Positions 17,093 through 25,773 of a stretch of 63,864 nucleotides of DNA are shown piece by piece. Each line of letters opens with the position of its first letter. The first letter of the stretch is position 1. Made by a program: the position numbers and the translations under genes. Origin of the DNA: Mycobacterium sp. PO1. Its GTDB lineage: Bacteria > Actinomycetota > Actinomycetes > Mycobacteriales > Mycobacteriaceae. The stretch lies in NCBI RefSeq assembly GCF_017312405.1, contig NZ_BLTG01000008.1, positions 1 to 63,864 on the forward strand, written 5' to 3'. The notes below the pieces were generated by a model that saw only the letters and a program-made list of their open reading frames with translations, ran no database searches and was not told the origin of the DNA.

Positions 17093-17242
17093 AACGCTCC
17101 TTGCCTGTTGGGAGGCCCGTTTGGGGGACCCGCGACTACCTCGCCAAATTGACAATCCTACGCGACGGCCCCCTGATCGGCGCGTGGGCGCAGCCGTGCG
17201 ACACGCCGCGACTGCGGGGCGCCACCACCGCTGACTAATCAG

Positions 17243-17269
17243 TAGAACACATTGCGCACTGTTGTTCTA
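17243..17269. promoter_or_regulatory. Operator site 3, perfect arms
   Basis: TAGAACA and TGTTCTA form a perfect inverted repeat with a 13-bp spacer, the best outer arms of all fifteen sites. It lies between the TetR gene (start 17092) and the divergent SDR (start 17327) and should control both, including autoregulation of the repressor. Confidence 0.82.
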
Positions 17270-17326
17270 TGTGGCACGTTGGCGTTCCGACGACGCACCC
17301 AATCACTGACACGCAGGAGGCCGAGC

Positions 17327-18136
17327 GTGGAACTCGGAGTCACGGGCCGCAACTTTGTGCTGGTCGGTGGCACCACCGGCATGGGGTTCGGCGCTGCCCA
17401 CCAGCTCGCTGCCGACGGCGGCAACGTCGCACTGTTGGCGCGCGACGAGCGGCGCGCGGCGGAGCGCGCCAAACTGCTCAGCGACGAGTACGGGGTTCGC
17501 GCCACCGGTATCGGGGTCGATGCCGCAGCACCGGGCGACGGCGTCGACCGGGCGGTGGAACGTGCCGCTACCGAATTGGGGCCGCTGCGCGGGTTGGCCG
17601 TGACCGCGGGCCCGATGAACCAGCAGGGTCCCTTTCTCGAGCACGGCGACGACTCCTGGGACTGGTACTACCAGATGATCGTGATGGCGACTGTCCGCTC
17701 CTGCCGGGCGATCATCCCCCACCTCCAGCGCAACGGCGGCGGCACCATCGTCACCACCGCCGCCTACTCCGTCCGGGCGCCGAAGATTCTCATTCCGCCC
17801 TACAACGCGATGAAGGCGGCGGTCCTGACGATGTCGAAGATCCTGGCCAAGACGTATGGACCCGACGGCATCAGGGTGAACGTCATGTGTCCGGGACTGT
17901 TCGACACCGAGACGAACGACCACATCCGAGAGAAGCGCGCCGAGCAGTACGGCGTGCCTCTCGAGGACGCGATCTACACGCATCTGTCGAGCAACCCGGA
18001 CTGGAACATGCGGGTAGCCCTGGGCCGTGGGGGATTTCCGCATGAGGCAGGCGAACTGGTGGCCTTCCTGCTCAGCGATCGCGCGGCCTACATGACCGGT
18101 GCCGTGATTAACATCGACGGCGGCACCGACTTCTGA
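17327..18136 (+). CDS. SDR family oxidoreductase
   Basis: This 269-aa SDR has the cofactor motif FVLVGGTTGMGFGAAHQLA. The Tyr/Lys pair is in YNAMKAA and the C-terminus reads INIDGGTDF. The NNAG motif is changed to TAGPMN. GTG 17327 was chosen because AGGAGG ends 6 bp before it. The protein has a divergent active-site surround (TTAAYSVRAPKILIPP), suggesting an unusual substrate. It is a single gene under operator 17243-17269, convergent with the acyl-CoA dehydrogenase gene. Confidence 0.85.
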   Translation: MELGVTGRNFVLVGGTTGMGFGAAHQLAADGGNVALLARDERRAAERAKLLSDEYGVRATGIGVDAAAPGDGVDRAVERAATELGPLRGLAVTAGPMNQQGPFLEHGDDSWDWYYQMIVMATVRSCRAIIPHLQRNGGGTIVTTAAYSVRAPKILIPPYNAMKAAVLTMSKILAKTYGPDGIRVNVMCPGLFDTETNDHIREKRAEQYGVPLEDAIYTHLSSNPDWNMRVALGRGGFPHEAGELVAFLLSDRAAYMTGAVINIDGGTDF

Positions 18137-18137
18137 G

Positions 18138-19256
18138 CTACAGGCCGACTCGATCGGCCAACAGGCGGCGATGATGATCGGCGTCCCCGAGCAGCTGCGC
18201 CGAGGACGCCGCGCGCTTGAAGTACATGTGAGCGGGGTGTTCCCAGGTGAATCCGATGCCGCCGTGCAACTGGATGTTGGCGGCCGCGGCCCGCGCGTAG
18301 ACCTCGGAGCAGTGCGCCTTGGCCATTGCTGCGGCAGCCGGTAGCGACTCGGGATGCACGTCGGCGGCGTGCGCCGCGTACTGGACTGCCCCGCGCGCGC
18401 ATTCGATCTCGAGCATCAGGTCGGCACATCGGTGCCGGATGGCCTGGAACGATCCGATGGGCCGGCCGAACTGATGCCGCACCTTGGCGTAGCTCACCGC
18501 GTGATCGAGGCAGCGTTGTGCCCCGCCGACCTGTTCTGCGGCCAGCCCCGCCGCTGAGTAGGCGAGCGCCCGCTCGATGTCTGCTGTCGAGGCGGACACG
18601 CGGGTGGCGGGGGTGGCGGTCATCTGGATGACGGCCTGTCGGCGGGTCTGGTCCAGCGTCGACTGAGCCCGTCGCTGCAACGCCTGTGTGTCATCGACGC
18701 AGAACATGCCGGGGCCGTCGTCGGTGCGTGCCACGACGAGCACCAGATCGGCGATCATTCCGTCCGGCACGTAGTGCTTCGTGCCGGACAGCGCCCAGCC
18801 GTCACCGACGGGTTCCGCTCGGGTCTCGAGATCATCGAGGTCCCAACGCCCGCTACGCTCCGTCACGGCCACCGTGCCGATGGTGTGTCCGCTGGCGATA
18901 TCTGGCAGATAGCGCTTCTTGGCAACCTCGTCGGCACTGTGCAGCAGCGCGTTCGCCGCGAGCACCGCGGACGTGAAGTACGGTCCGGGCAGCAGTGCCG
19001 CGCCGGTTTCCTCGAGCACCAGTGCCAGTTCGGCACACCCGAAACCTTCGCCGCCGTATTCCTCCGGGATCACCAGACCCTGCAGGTTCAACTGGTCGGC
19101 CATCGCGCGCCACACCGTCGGTTCGTAACCGTCAGCCGAGTCCATCACCCGACGCACTTCGGCCTCGGGGCAGTGGTGCTGCAGGAAAGACCTGACAGAC
19201 GAACGGAAGTCGCGCTGCTCGTCGGTGAGTGTGAAGGCATTGCCCGGGTCGGACAT
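18138..19256 (-). CDS. Acyl-CoA dehydrogenase, beta-type subunit
   Basis: This 372-aa acyl-CoA dehydrogenase fold protein ends with the pattern QLHGGIGFTWEHPAHMYFKR. That pattern is typical of the FadE27/FadE29-type partner in mycobacterial heteromeric (alpha2beta2) dehydrogenases. The N-terminal FAD region VIPEEYGGEGFGCAELALVL is intact. It probably needs an alpha-type partner such as 34950-36152, the only alpha-type gene not already beside a beta-type gene. It is the last gene of the operon ECH-FadD-NTF2-FadE and starts 1 bp from the NTF2 stop. Confidence 0.85.
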   Translation of the reverse strand: MSDPGNAFTLTDEQRDFRSSVRSFLQHHCPEAEVRRVMDSADGYEPTVWRAMADQLNLQGLVIPEEYGGEGFGCAELALVLEETGAALLPGPYFTSAVLAANALLHSADEVAKKRYLPDIASGHTIGTVAVTERSGRWDLDDLETRAEPVGDGWALSGTKHYVPDGMIADLVLVVARTDDGPGMFCVDDTQALQRRAQSTLDQTRRQAVIQMTATPATRVSASTADIERALAYSAAGLAAEQVGGAQRCLDHAVSYAKVRHQFGRPIGSFQAIRHRCADLMLEIECARGAVQYAAHAADVHPESLPAAAAMAKAHCSEVYARAAAANIQLHGGIGFTWEHPAHMYFKRAASSAQLLGDADHHRRLLADRVGL

Positions 19257-19257
19257 G

Positions 19258-19923
19258 TCAGCGGTTCCTCGGGTCGTCGGTGGCGCGTCCGGTGGAATTG
19301 ACCCGGGGCGTCTGCGCACCGCGACGCAGCGTGCGGATCCAGTCGCCGACCGCAGCCGGGGCCGGCACGGGCGCGTCGAGTCGCCCGGGATCGGCAGCAT
19401 GGAACTCGCGCCAACTCGGAAACGCCGAGTGGAACGTGCCGTCGTGAGCCGGTGTGTCGGGCCAGCGCATCTTGCTCGGCCCCAACGGTGGATCGCTGAT
19501 GTCGCTCTGGTACCAGAACAACGGCGTGCGTCGCCGGAAGTACCAGCGCTCCTCCCGGCGTTCGTAGACGTCGAGGTACGCGAGCAGCTCGATCACCCAG
19601 ACCGTGGCGGTCTCGAGGTCGTTGCGGGAGTACACCAGGCCGGTCGCGTGGTCGGCGTCGTGCACATCGATGACGTGCCCGAGCACGCCGTGGGCGCTGC
19701 CGAGCAGATCGTGTCGCAGTTCGCGGTCGTACCACCGGCGCAGCGCCGACCTGCCACGCTCGTTGCCCGGCACCCCGACGTCGTCGACGAACAGGTTGAC
19801 CAGGGAGTCCAAGTCGCGCATGTCGAGCGCGACGGTGTACTTGGCCGCGAGTTGCCGAATCTCATCGAGTGCTTCGAGGCGATCGATGCGGGCTGCAAGT
19901 GCGGCGAGCGCGCTGTCGGTCAC
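19258..19923 (-). CDS. SnoaL/NTF2-like protein
   Basis: This 221-aa protein has an NTF2-like cone fold in its first about 150 residues (IRQLAAKYTVALDMRDLDSL, then VNLFVDDV) of the SnoaL_4 type, followed by a polar tail. Such proteins act as small dehydratases, isomerases or cyclases in natural-product and steroid degradation. Its GTG start overlaps the FadD stop (GTGA). Three NTF2-fold proteins occur in the island, so a repeated double-bond shift or hydration chemistry is plausible. The reaction itself is unknown. Confidence 0.75.
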   Translation of the reverse strand: MTDSALAALAARIDRLEALDEIRQLAAKYTVALDMRDLDSLVNLFVDDVGVPGNERGRSALRRWYDRELRHDLLGSAHGVLGHVIDVHDADHATGLVYSRNDLETATVWVIELLAYLDVYERREERWYFRRRTPLFWYQSDISDPPLGPSKMRWPDTPAHDGTFHSAFPSWREFHAADPGRLDAPVPAPAAVGDWIRTLRRGAQTPRVNSTGRATDDPRNR

Positions 19924-21563
19924 GCCAGAGTGCCTTCACTCATCATCGCGGTGAGCCTGCGCTTGTCGATCTTGTCGGTGGTGGTGTACGGAAGTGGTGC
20001 GGCGTCGTCGAGGATCACCCAGCGCTTGGGGACCTTGTAGGCCGCGAGTTGAGCACGGCACGCGGCCACGAGATCGTCTGCGCTGGCGTGGTCGCCGTCG
20101 TTGAGGACGACGGCCGCGCCGACGAGCGCGCCGCGTTCCGCATCGGGGACACCGACGACGTAGGCCACTCGCACCTGGGGAATGCGCCGCAACGCCGCTT
20201 CGACCTCCATCGGTGAGACGTTCGTCCCCGACGTCTTGATCATCTCGTCGATGCGTCCGGCGAAGTACAGGTGACCGTCGTCGTCGCGGTAACCGGCGTC
20301 CTTGGTGTGCAACCAGCCGTCCCGATCGACCAGTTCGTGCCAGTGCTTGCCGATCATGCCGCGCATCATCGCGATGCCACGAACGCAGATCTCGCCGGTC
20401 ACGCCGTTGGGGACTTCGACGCCGGCGTCGTCGACCACCTTGTGTTCGTAGCCCGGAGCCGACACTCCGAGCGAGCCGCGCTTGGATTCCGGCACTTCTT
20501 CGTGTGGTGGCCACCAGGTGTGGCTGCTGCAGGTCTCCGTCATGCCGAGTTGAGCGACCCGCAGCGACGGATCCCGGGTGCGCCGCTGCGGGGACAGCAG
20601 CACCTGTTGATAGCCCTCGCGGAGGCGGGAGAGATCGGTGTCGGCGTAGTCGGGGTGATTGACCAACGCCGGACCGACATGGGGAAACCCCGTTGTGTAG
20701 GTGGCTTTCTCGGTTTCGAGCAGCCGCAGCACGTGACCGGCGTCGAACTTGTGCTCGGTCAGCACCGTGGCGCCGTACTGCATCGGACCGAGCAGGCCGA
20801 ACACCAGGCCCGCCACCCAGAAGAACACCATCGGCACGTAGATGCGATCGTGCGACGACCAGCCGTGCTCGCCGGCGATGAATCGTGAATGCGTGATCGC
20901 GGTGCCGTGGGTGTGCACGATCCCCTTGGGATGGGAGGTGCTACCCGAGGTGTAGATGACCAGCAGATCGTCGGTGGGGCGGACGCTCTGCTCGCATTCG
21001 GCCAGGAATTCCGGGGGGACAGGTTCGGGCCACTCGCTGGGCCAGGACTGCGAAATGTCACCGAGCGGAAGGACATTGCGCAGCTGGGGCAGTGCCGGTG
21101 ACCGCATAGGCACATCCAGCCCGTCGGAGGCGGCCGCAAGGCGGGCGAGCATGTCCTTACCGAGAATCGATTCCACCGCCAGCACGGTGTGTACGTCGGC
21201 GTCGCGCAGCACCCATGCCAGCTCCGCGGGCTGCAGGAAGGTGTTCAGGGGAACCGCGACAGCACCGATCCTGGTCGCGGCCAGGAAAGCCACGACGAAC
21301 TCAGGGCCGTTCGGTGCGAGGATTCCGACCCGCACACCCTTGGTGACACCCGCGTCGAGCAGTCGTGCGGCCATCGTCGAGGATTCGGAATCGGCTTGCG
21401 CATAGGTGATTCGCTCGAGCGAGCCGTCCTCCAGGCATGTCACGACCAGGTCGGTGGCACCGTGCTCGGCCACCACCGACGACAGCATCGCCGGGATCAC
21501 GGCGTCATAGGGCAGCAGGGCGTAGGTGAACGTCCGTGCCGCGGTGCGGGCGGTCACGCTCAT
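19920..21563 (-). CDS. Acyl-CoA synthetase (FadD/cyclohexanecarboxylate-CoA ligase-like)
   Basis: This 547-aa ANL-superfamily ligase has the ATP motif LVIYTSGSTSHPKGIVHTHG at about residue 190 and LGMTETCSS. The hinge Asp is in FAGRIDEMIKTSGTNVSP and the C-terminal Lys in TTDKIDKRRL. The general layout is like medium-chain or alicyclic acid CoA ligases. ATG 21563 overlaps the enoyl-CoA hydratase stop. It would activate a second acid intermediate, separate from the substrate of the FadD at 12650. Confidence 0.9.
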   Translation of the reverse strand: MSVTARTAARTFTYALLPYDAVIPAMLSSVVAEHGATDLVVTCLEDGSLERITYAQADSESSTMAARLLDAGVTKGVRVGILAPNGPEFVVAFLAATRIGAVAVPLNTFLQPAELAWVLRDADVHTVLAVESILGKDMLARLAAASDGLDVPMRSPALPQLRNVLPLGDISQSWPSEWPEPVPPEFLAECEQSVRPTDDLLVIYTSGSTSHPKGIVHTHGTAITHSRFIAGEHGWSSHDRIYVPMVFFWVAGLVFGLLGPMQYGATVLTEHKFDAGHVLRLLETEKATYTTGFPHVGPALVNHPDYADTDLSRLREGYQQVLLSPQRRTRDPSLRVAQLGMTETCSSHTWWPPHEEVPESKRGSLGVSAPGYEHKVVDDAGVEVPNGVTGEICVRGIAMMRGMIGKHWHELVDRDGWLHTKDAGYRDDDGHLYFAGRIDEMIKTSGTNVSPMEVEAALRRIPQVRVAYVVGVPDAERGALVGAAVVLNDGDHASADDLVAACRAQLAAYKVPKRWVILDDAAPLPYTTTDKIDKRRLTAMMSEGTLA

Positions 21564-22327
21564 TCGACCACCCACCTCGGCTCGCGCTTCTCGGCGAAGG
21601 CCAGCATTCCTTCCCGGTAGTCGGGATGGGTCATCTGGTGGTGCAGAACGTAGCGGTAGGCGACGTCGTTGGCGGCGTGCAGCCCGACGTCGAGGCTGGT
21701 CCACATGGCTTTTATCGATGCTTGGGTGGTGGCCGGCGACAGCGCGGCGATCGACAGGGCGATCTCGCGGGCGCGCGCCTGCAACCGATCCCCGGGGACC
21801 ACTTCGTTGATGAGTCCGATCTCGAACCCGCGCTGCGCACTGATCCGGCCGTCTTTGGTCATCAGCGCCAGCTGCATGACCATCGAGATCGGCATCCGGC
21901 GCAGGAGCACCGCGGGCTCCAGCGCGAAGACGTTGCCCACCTTCAGATGGGTGTCGATGAGCTCGGCGTGCTCGGCGGCGATGATCAGGTCTGAATCGGC
22001 GACCTGGTGCAGGCCACCGCCCACCACCATGCCGTTGAGCGCGCAGATCACCGGCTTCCAGACGTTGTGGTGAAGCCGCGAGCCCGGCACCTTGTTGCGG
22101 ATGCCGCTGGCCGCGGTAGCCCGGACGTCCTGGCCGGCGCAGAACGCGCGCTCGCCGGCACCGGTGATGATCGCGACCCGGATCTCGGGATCGTCGCGAA
22201 CCTGTCCCCACGCCCAACCGAGCTCTGTCCGGGCCAGATCGTCGGTGGCATTGAGCCTTTCGGGCCGGTTCAGGGTGATCGTCGCGACGTGGTCACTGAC
22301 GTCGAACAGAATTCGTTCCAACTCCAC
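21560..22327 (-). CDS. Enoyl-CoA hydratase/isomerase family protein
   Basis: This 255-aa crotonase-fold protein has both oxyanion-hole segments: AFCAGQDVRA and NGMVVGGGLHQVADSDLI. The second catalytic Glu region (DTHLKVGNVFALEP) is modified from the usual PE motif. GTG 22327 is the best start because AAGGGG stands 6 bp before it and operator 22353-22379 lies just upstream. It opens the operon ECH-FadD-NTF2-FadE, a typical activation and beta-oxidation set. Confidence 0.87.
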   Translation of the reverse strand: MELERILFDVSDHVATITLNRPERLNATDDLARTELGWAWGQVRDDPEIRVAIITGAGERAFCAGQDVRATAASGIRNKVPGSRLHHNVWKPVICALNGMVVGGGLHQVADSDLIIAAEHAELIDTHLKVGNVFALEPAVLLRRMPISMVMQLALMTKDGRISAQRGFEIGLINEVVPGDRLQARAREIALSIAALSPATTQASIKAMWTSLDVGLHAANDVAYRYVLHHQMTHPDYREGMLAFAEKREPRWVVE

Positions 22328-22352
22328 TACGAGCCCCTTCACCACCGGTCGA

Positions 22353-22379
22353 TAGAACAGATCAGCAAAATGTGTTTTA
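22353..22379. promoter_or_regulatory. Operator site 4
   Basis: TAGAACA and TGTTTTA are separated by 13 bp, and the symmetry extends to CGA and TCG outside the arms. It lies 26 bp upstream of the GTG start of the crotonase gene (22327) and just after the stop of the SDR gene (22398). It therefore controls the four-gene operon 18138-22327. Confidence 0.8.
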
Positions 22380-22397
22380 TCGTACAGCCAGTTCGGG

Positions 22398-23159
22398 TCA
22401 CGGCATCCACTGGCCACCCGATACCGAGATCAGCTGCCCGGTGATGTGTTTGGCGCCGTCCGAACAGAGGAAGGCAACGGTCTTGGCGATGTCGCCGGGA
22501 TCGCCGATCGCGCCGGTCAGCGTCGATTCACGCATGACGTCGAGCTCCGCGTCGGACTTCTTGGACAGCAACCACGGGGTTGCGGTGGTACCCACGACCA
22601 CGGTGTTGACCCGGACGCCGCGCGGCCCCAACTGGACGGCCATCAGCCTGGACAGACCCTCGACGCCGGCTTTTGCCGCGGCATACGCAGGAGGACCGGT
22701 GCGGACCCCGTGGGCGGACACCGAGCTGATGTTGACGACCGCGCCGCCGCCGGCTTCGACCATCTGCCGGGCGGCGACCTGGGCCATGATGAACGTGCCG
22801 GTCAGGTTGACCGCGAGGATGCGGTCCCAGTCCTCGTCGGTCTGGTCGAGGAACGTCGCGGGCAGCGTCATCCCGGCGTTGTTGACCAGGGCGCAGATGG
22901 GGCCGTGGTCATCCGCCAGGCGCGCCAGCTCGCGCTCCACGGCGTCGCGGTCGGTGATCGAGAGCTCCACGGGGACAACCGATCCTGCCTGTGACGCGGC
23001 GCTGTCGCGGGTGCGTGCGATGGCCTTGGCGTTCACGTCGACCACTGCGACCCGGTAGTTCGCGGCGACCAGGTCGGTGACGATGGCCTCGCCGATCCCG
23101 CGGGCGCCGCCGGTGACGACGGCCAGCCGGCGTTCGGCCCTCGCCTGCTCACCCGACAC
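22398..23159 (-). CDS. SDR family oxidoreductase (FabG-like)
   Basis: This 253-aa classical SDR has AVVTGGARGIGEAIVTDLVA as the cofactor motif. It also has NNAGMTLP, ISSVSA (catalytic Ser) and AYAAAKAGVEGL (Tyr/Lys), so all catalytic residues are present. It resembles 3-ketoacyl-reductase/3-hydroxyacyl-dehydrogenase members. Its likely GTG start (23159) overlaps the TetR gene by 11 bp, so the two are co-translated. It may serve as the 3-hydroxyacyl-CoA dehydrogenase after the MaoC hydratase of the same operon. Confidence 0.87.
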   Translation of the reverse strand: MSGEQARAERRLAVVTGGARGIGEAIVTDLVAANYRVAVVDVNAKAIARTRDSAASQAGSVVPVELSITDRDAVERELARLADDHGPICALVNNAGMTLPATFLDQTDEDWDRILAVNLTGTFIMAQVAARQMVEAGGGAVVNISSVSAHGVRTGPPAYAAAKAGVEGLSRLMAVQLGPRGVRVNTVVVGTTATPWLLSKKSDAELDVMRESTLTGAIGDPGDIAKTVAFLCSDGAKHITGQLISVSGGQWMP

Positions 23160-23781
23160 GGCGGTCTCGCTCAGCTCGCAGAAGGCGCTCGATCCGGGTG
23201 ATCGACGGGCGCAGCAGCTCGATCGCCTGCGCCATGGATTCGACCAGGTCGCCCTGGCCGTCATGGGCCACCCACGTGTCGATGGCGGCGCGATTGGCTC
23301 CGTTGACGACGCTGACCGCCAGGCGCGGCCGCAGATCGGTCTCCGGGTCGGTGTCCAGCCGGTGAGCGACCTCCACGGTCATCTGGTCGATCCAGTCGTC
23401 GTTGATCCGTAGCCGGGTGGCGCGCAGGCCCGGGTGCCGGGCATACATGCGCGCGCGGACCAGGAAGATGTCCGGCTGCGCGGTGATGGCTTCGGCGACC
23501 GCCGCCGATGCCTCTGCCAGCGCGCCCCACAGCGACGTCGACCGAGATTCGCGAAATCGGTGGGTGGCCTGGTCGAGCCGGTCTGCGTACCCGTCGAAGA
23601 GCAGGTCGTCCTTCGTGGCGAAGTGATGGAAGAACGTTCGTGGCGCGACACCGGCGAGCGCCGAGATCTGTTCGATCGTGGTGGATTCGTATCCGTTCGC
23701 CTCGAACAGTTCGAGGGCGGCGGCGATGAGTGCTTCTCGATTGCGTTGACCGCGCATTCTCCGCTGATCCATGTCTGTCAT
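23149..23781 (-). CDS. TetR/AcrR-family regulator, second in the island
   Basis: This 210-aa TetR-family protein has its helix-turn-helix at about residues 32-58 (TTIEQISALAGVAPRTFFHH, then FATKDDLL). The C-terminal domain resembles TetR_C members that respond to small hydrophobic ligands. ATG 23781 overlaps the MaoC stop (ATGA). It is embedded between a hydratase and a dehydrogenase gene rather than divergent, so it shares their regulation. It could act on a subset of the operators or on different sites. No distinct second palindrome was found. Confidence 0.85.
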   Translation of the reverse strand: MTDMDQRRMRGQRNREALIAAALELFEANGYESTTIEQISALAGVAPRTFFHHFATKDDLLFDGYADRLDQATHRFRESRSTSLWGALAEASAAVAEAITAQPDIFLVRARMYARHPGLRATRLRINDDWIDQMTVEVAHRLDTDPETDLRPRLAVSVVNGANRAAIDTWVAHDGQGDLVESMAQAIELLRPSITRIERLLRAERDRRVG

Positions 23782-24602
23782 CCTCGCAGCGTGGCGGTGC
23801 CCGAGGACAGGGCGACGGTCGAGCCCTGGCTGGTGCGGAACCGCACGTCGGTGCCGTCGCGCCAGATCTCGGTGCGCAGCGGAGCGCCGAGCATCACGGG
23901 CTTGGCGAAGCGGCAGCTGATGGAGGCGAGCACCTCCGGATCGCCGTTGCCGACGCCGTTGACCAGCGCGCGGGTCGCGAAGCCGAATGTGCACAGGCCG
24001 TGCAGGAAGACATCGTCGAATCCGGCTTTGCGTGCCGCGGCGGGGTCGATGTGCAGCGGATTGCGGTCGCCGCTGAGGCGATAGATCGCCGCCTGTTCCG
24101 GTCGGATGTCGTCATCGACGGTCATGTCCGCACGGCCGTCGGGTTCGTCAGCGGTAGCCGGTCCTCGCTCGCCTCCGAAACCGCCACCGCCGAGCATCAT
24201 GGTCTGGCCGACGGCGACGAACAATTCCCCGTGCGCGTCCGCGCCCCGCGTGGTGACCTCGATCGACGCGTGTTTGCCCTTGTCCCACACCGCGGTCACC
24301 GCGCCGGTGACCGTGACCTCCCCGTGCGGCTGCAACGGCCGCGAAACGCTGAGCGACTGCCCACCGTGCACGATCGGGTGAGAGCCCAGGTTCAGCACGG
24401 CGCGCAGATCCCTGACCGCCCACCAGTTGGCGAGCAAGGCGAAACTGGGCAGGACGGCCGGCCCCTTGGACTCGTCGAGCAATCCGAGTTCGGCGGGGGG
24501 ACGGGCCCCGACGCCCAGGGCGTAGAGGACCGCGTCGGTCTCGGTCCACGCGAACGTCGTCGGATCCAGCGTGGTGCCCACGGCCTCCGCGGTGAGAGTC
24601 AA
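23778..24602 (-). CDS. MaoC-family enoyl-CoA hydratase 2 (double hotdog)
   Basis: This 274-aa protein has two hotdog halves. The C-terminal half has the hydratase-2 motif YRLSGDRNPLHIDPAAARKA (about residues 177-196) with catalytic Asp and His, followed by FLHGLCTFGFA. It resembles Rv3389c/MFE-2-type (R)-specific hydratases. The start is a TTG at 24602, supported by GGAGG 6 bp upstream. It heads the operon MaoC-TetR-SDR and is divergent from the LLM-FadD operon across operator 24627-24653. It would hydrate a trans-enoyl-CoA. Confidence 0.88.
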   Translation of the reverse strand: MTLTAEAVGTTLDPTTFAWTETDAVLYALGVGARPPAELGLLDESKGPAVLPSFALLANWWAVRDLRAVLNLGSHPIVHGGQSLSVSRPLQPHGEVTVTGAVTAVWDKGKHASIEVTTRGADAHGELFVAVGQTMMLGGGGFGGERGPATADEPDGRADMTVDDDIRPEQAAIYRLSGDRNPLHIDPAAARKAGFDDVFLHGLCTFGFATRALVNGVGNGDPEVLASISCRFAKPVMLGAPLRTEIWRDGTDVRFRTSQGSTVALSSGTATLRG

Positions 24603-24626
24603 CAGAACCTCCAGACAGACAATGAA

Positions 24627-24653
24627 CTGAACGGATTGACGATATCTGTTTCA
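24627..24653. promoter_or_regulatory. Operator site 5
   Basis: The arms are CTGAACG and TGTTTCA with a 13-bp spacer. Inside, ATTGACG pairs loosely with the right arm at a 5-bp gap. The site lies in the 97-bp gap between the divergent MaoC (start 24602) and luciferase-like (start 24700) operons and should control both. Confidence 0.65.
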
Positions 24654-24699
24654 TCGTGCAATATAGTCGCAGTTACTGCAACTAGTTTCTAGGAGCGTC

Positions 24700-25773
24700 A
24701 TGAAGTTCGGTGTCTTCATCCTCGGCGACAAGCCCAACCACCTGAGCTACGAACAGGTGTTCGCCAATGTCCTGGAGGAGGCCAGGTGGGCCGAGGAGCT
24801 CGGATATGACGAGGTCTGGCTGGCAGAACATCACTTCTCGCCGTACGGGATGCTGGCCGATCTGCCCCTGGTGGCCGCTGCCATCGCGGCGCAGACCGAA
24901 CGCATCCGGATCGGCACGGCATGCATGGTCAGCCCATTCCACGACCCCATCCAGCTCGCCGAACGCATCGCCATGGTGGACGTGCTGTCGGGTGGTCGCT
25001 TCGATGCCGGTTTCGGGCGGGGATACCAGGCCCACGAGTTCAAGGGATTCGGCATCCCGATGGACGAGGCCACTGGCAGGTACCAGGAGTGCCTGGAGAT
25101 CGTGAACCTGCTGCTCACCCAGGAGAACGTGAGCTACGAAGGCAAGTTCTTCCAGCTGGAGGACGTCACCATCTACCCCCGCCCGGTTCAGCAACCTGTC
25201 CCGGTATGGGGGACAGTCATGAAGACACCGTCGAGCTTCGAATGGTTGGCCGACAAGGGTTTCGGTGCCATCATCGGCAATCCGTACACGGTCGATCCGG
25301 ATCTGCAGGGTGCGCTCGACATCTATCTGGAGACGCAGGCCAAGAAGGGCCTCGACGCCGCCACCGAGAACGTCTGGGCGCTGCTCAACGCGTTCTGTCA
25401 TCACGACGACGCATTCGCCCGGTCCTATCCGCGGGACAGTGTCGAGCTTTCCATCGAGACACACCGCAAATATTCGAATCCCTTCGAGCGCGGTGGCGAG
25501 ATCCCGGCCGACTACAAGGCGTATTCCGACTGGTTCGAGAAGCACGACAAGCAGAGCTACGAGCAGGTCCTCAACTCGCACCTGACGCTGATGGGTGACC
25601 CCGAGCGCATCGTCGGCAAGATGCAGACGGTCATCGACATGGGATGGCGCAACATCATGCTCCGCATGTCGCGCGGAGGGGCCATGGACCGGGCGAAGGT
25701 GTACGACTCGATGAAGCTCTTCGCCCAAGAGGTGATCCCGGCGACCACGCAACTCGTGGCAGCACCGGCTTGA
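24700..25773 (+). CDS. LLM-class flavin-dependent monooxygenase
   Basis: This 357-aa bacterial luciferase-like TIM-barrel protein has the features EARWAEELGYDEVWLAEHHF, GTACMVSPFHDPIQLAERIA and DVLSGGRFDAGFGRGY. These are standard for the FMN- or F420-using LLM family. AGGAG stands 5 bp before the ATG. It leads a five-gene operon (LLM, FadD, Ltp, DUF35, NTF2). Possible roles are Baeyer-Villiger or other mono-oxygenation of a ketone intermediate. The cofactor, FMNH2 or F420, is not decided by sequence. Confidence 0.87.
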   Translation: MKFGVFILGDKPNHLSYEQVFANVLEEARWAEELGYDEVWLAEHHFSPYGMLADLPLVAAAIAAQTERIRIGTACMVSPFHDPIQLAERIAMVDVLSGGRFDAGFGRGYQAHEFKGFGIPMDEATGRYQECLEIVNLLLTQENVSYEGKFFQLEDVTIYPRPVQQPVPVWGTVMKTPSSFEWLADKGFGAIIGNPYTVDPDLQGALDIYLETQAKKGLDAATENVWALLNAFCHHDDAFARSYPRDSVELSIETHRKYSNPFERGGEIPADYKAYSDWFEKHDKQSYEQVLNSHLTLMGDPERIVGKMQTVIDMGWRNIMLRMSRGGAMDRAKVYDSMKLFAQEVIPATTQLVAAPA

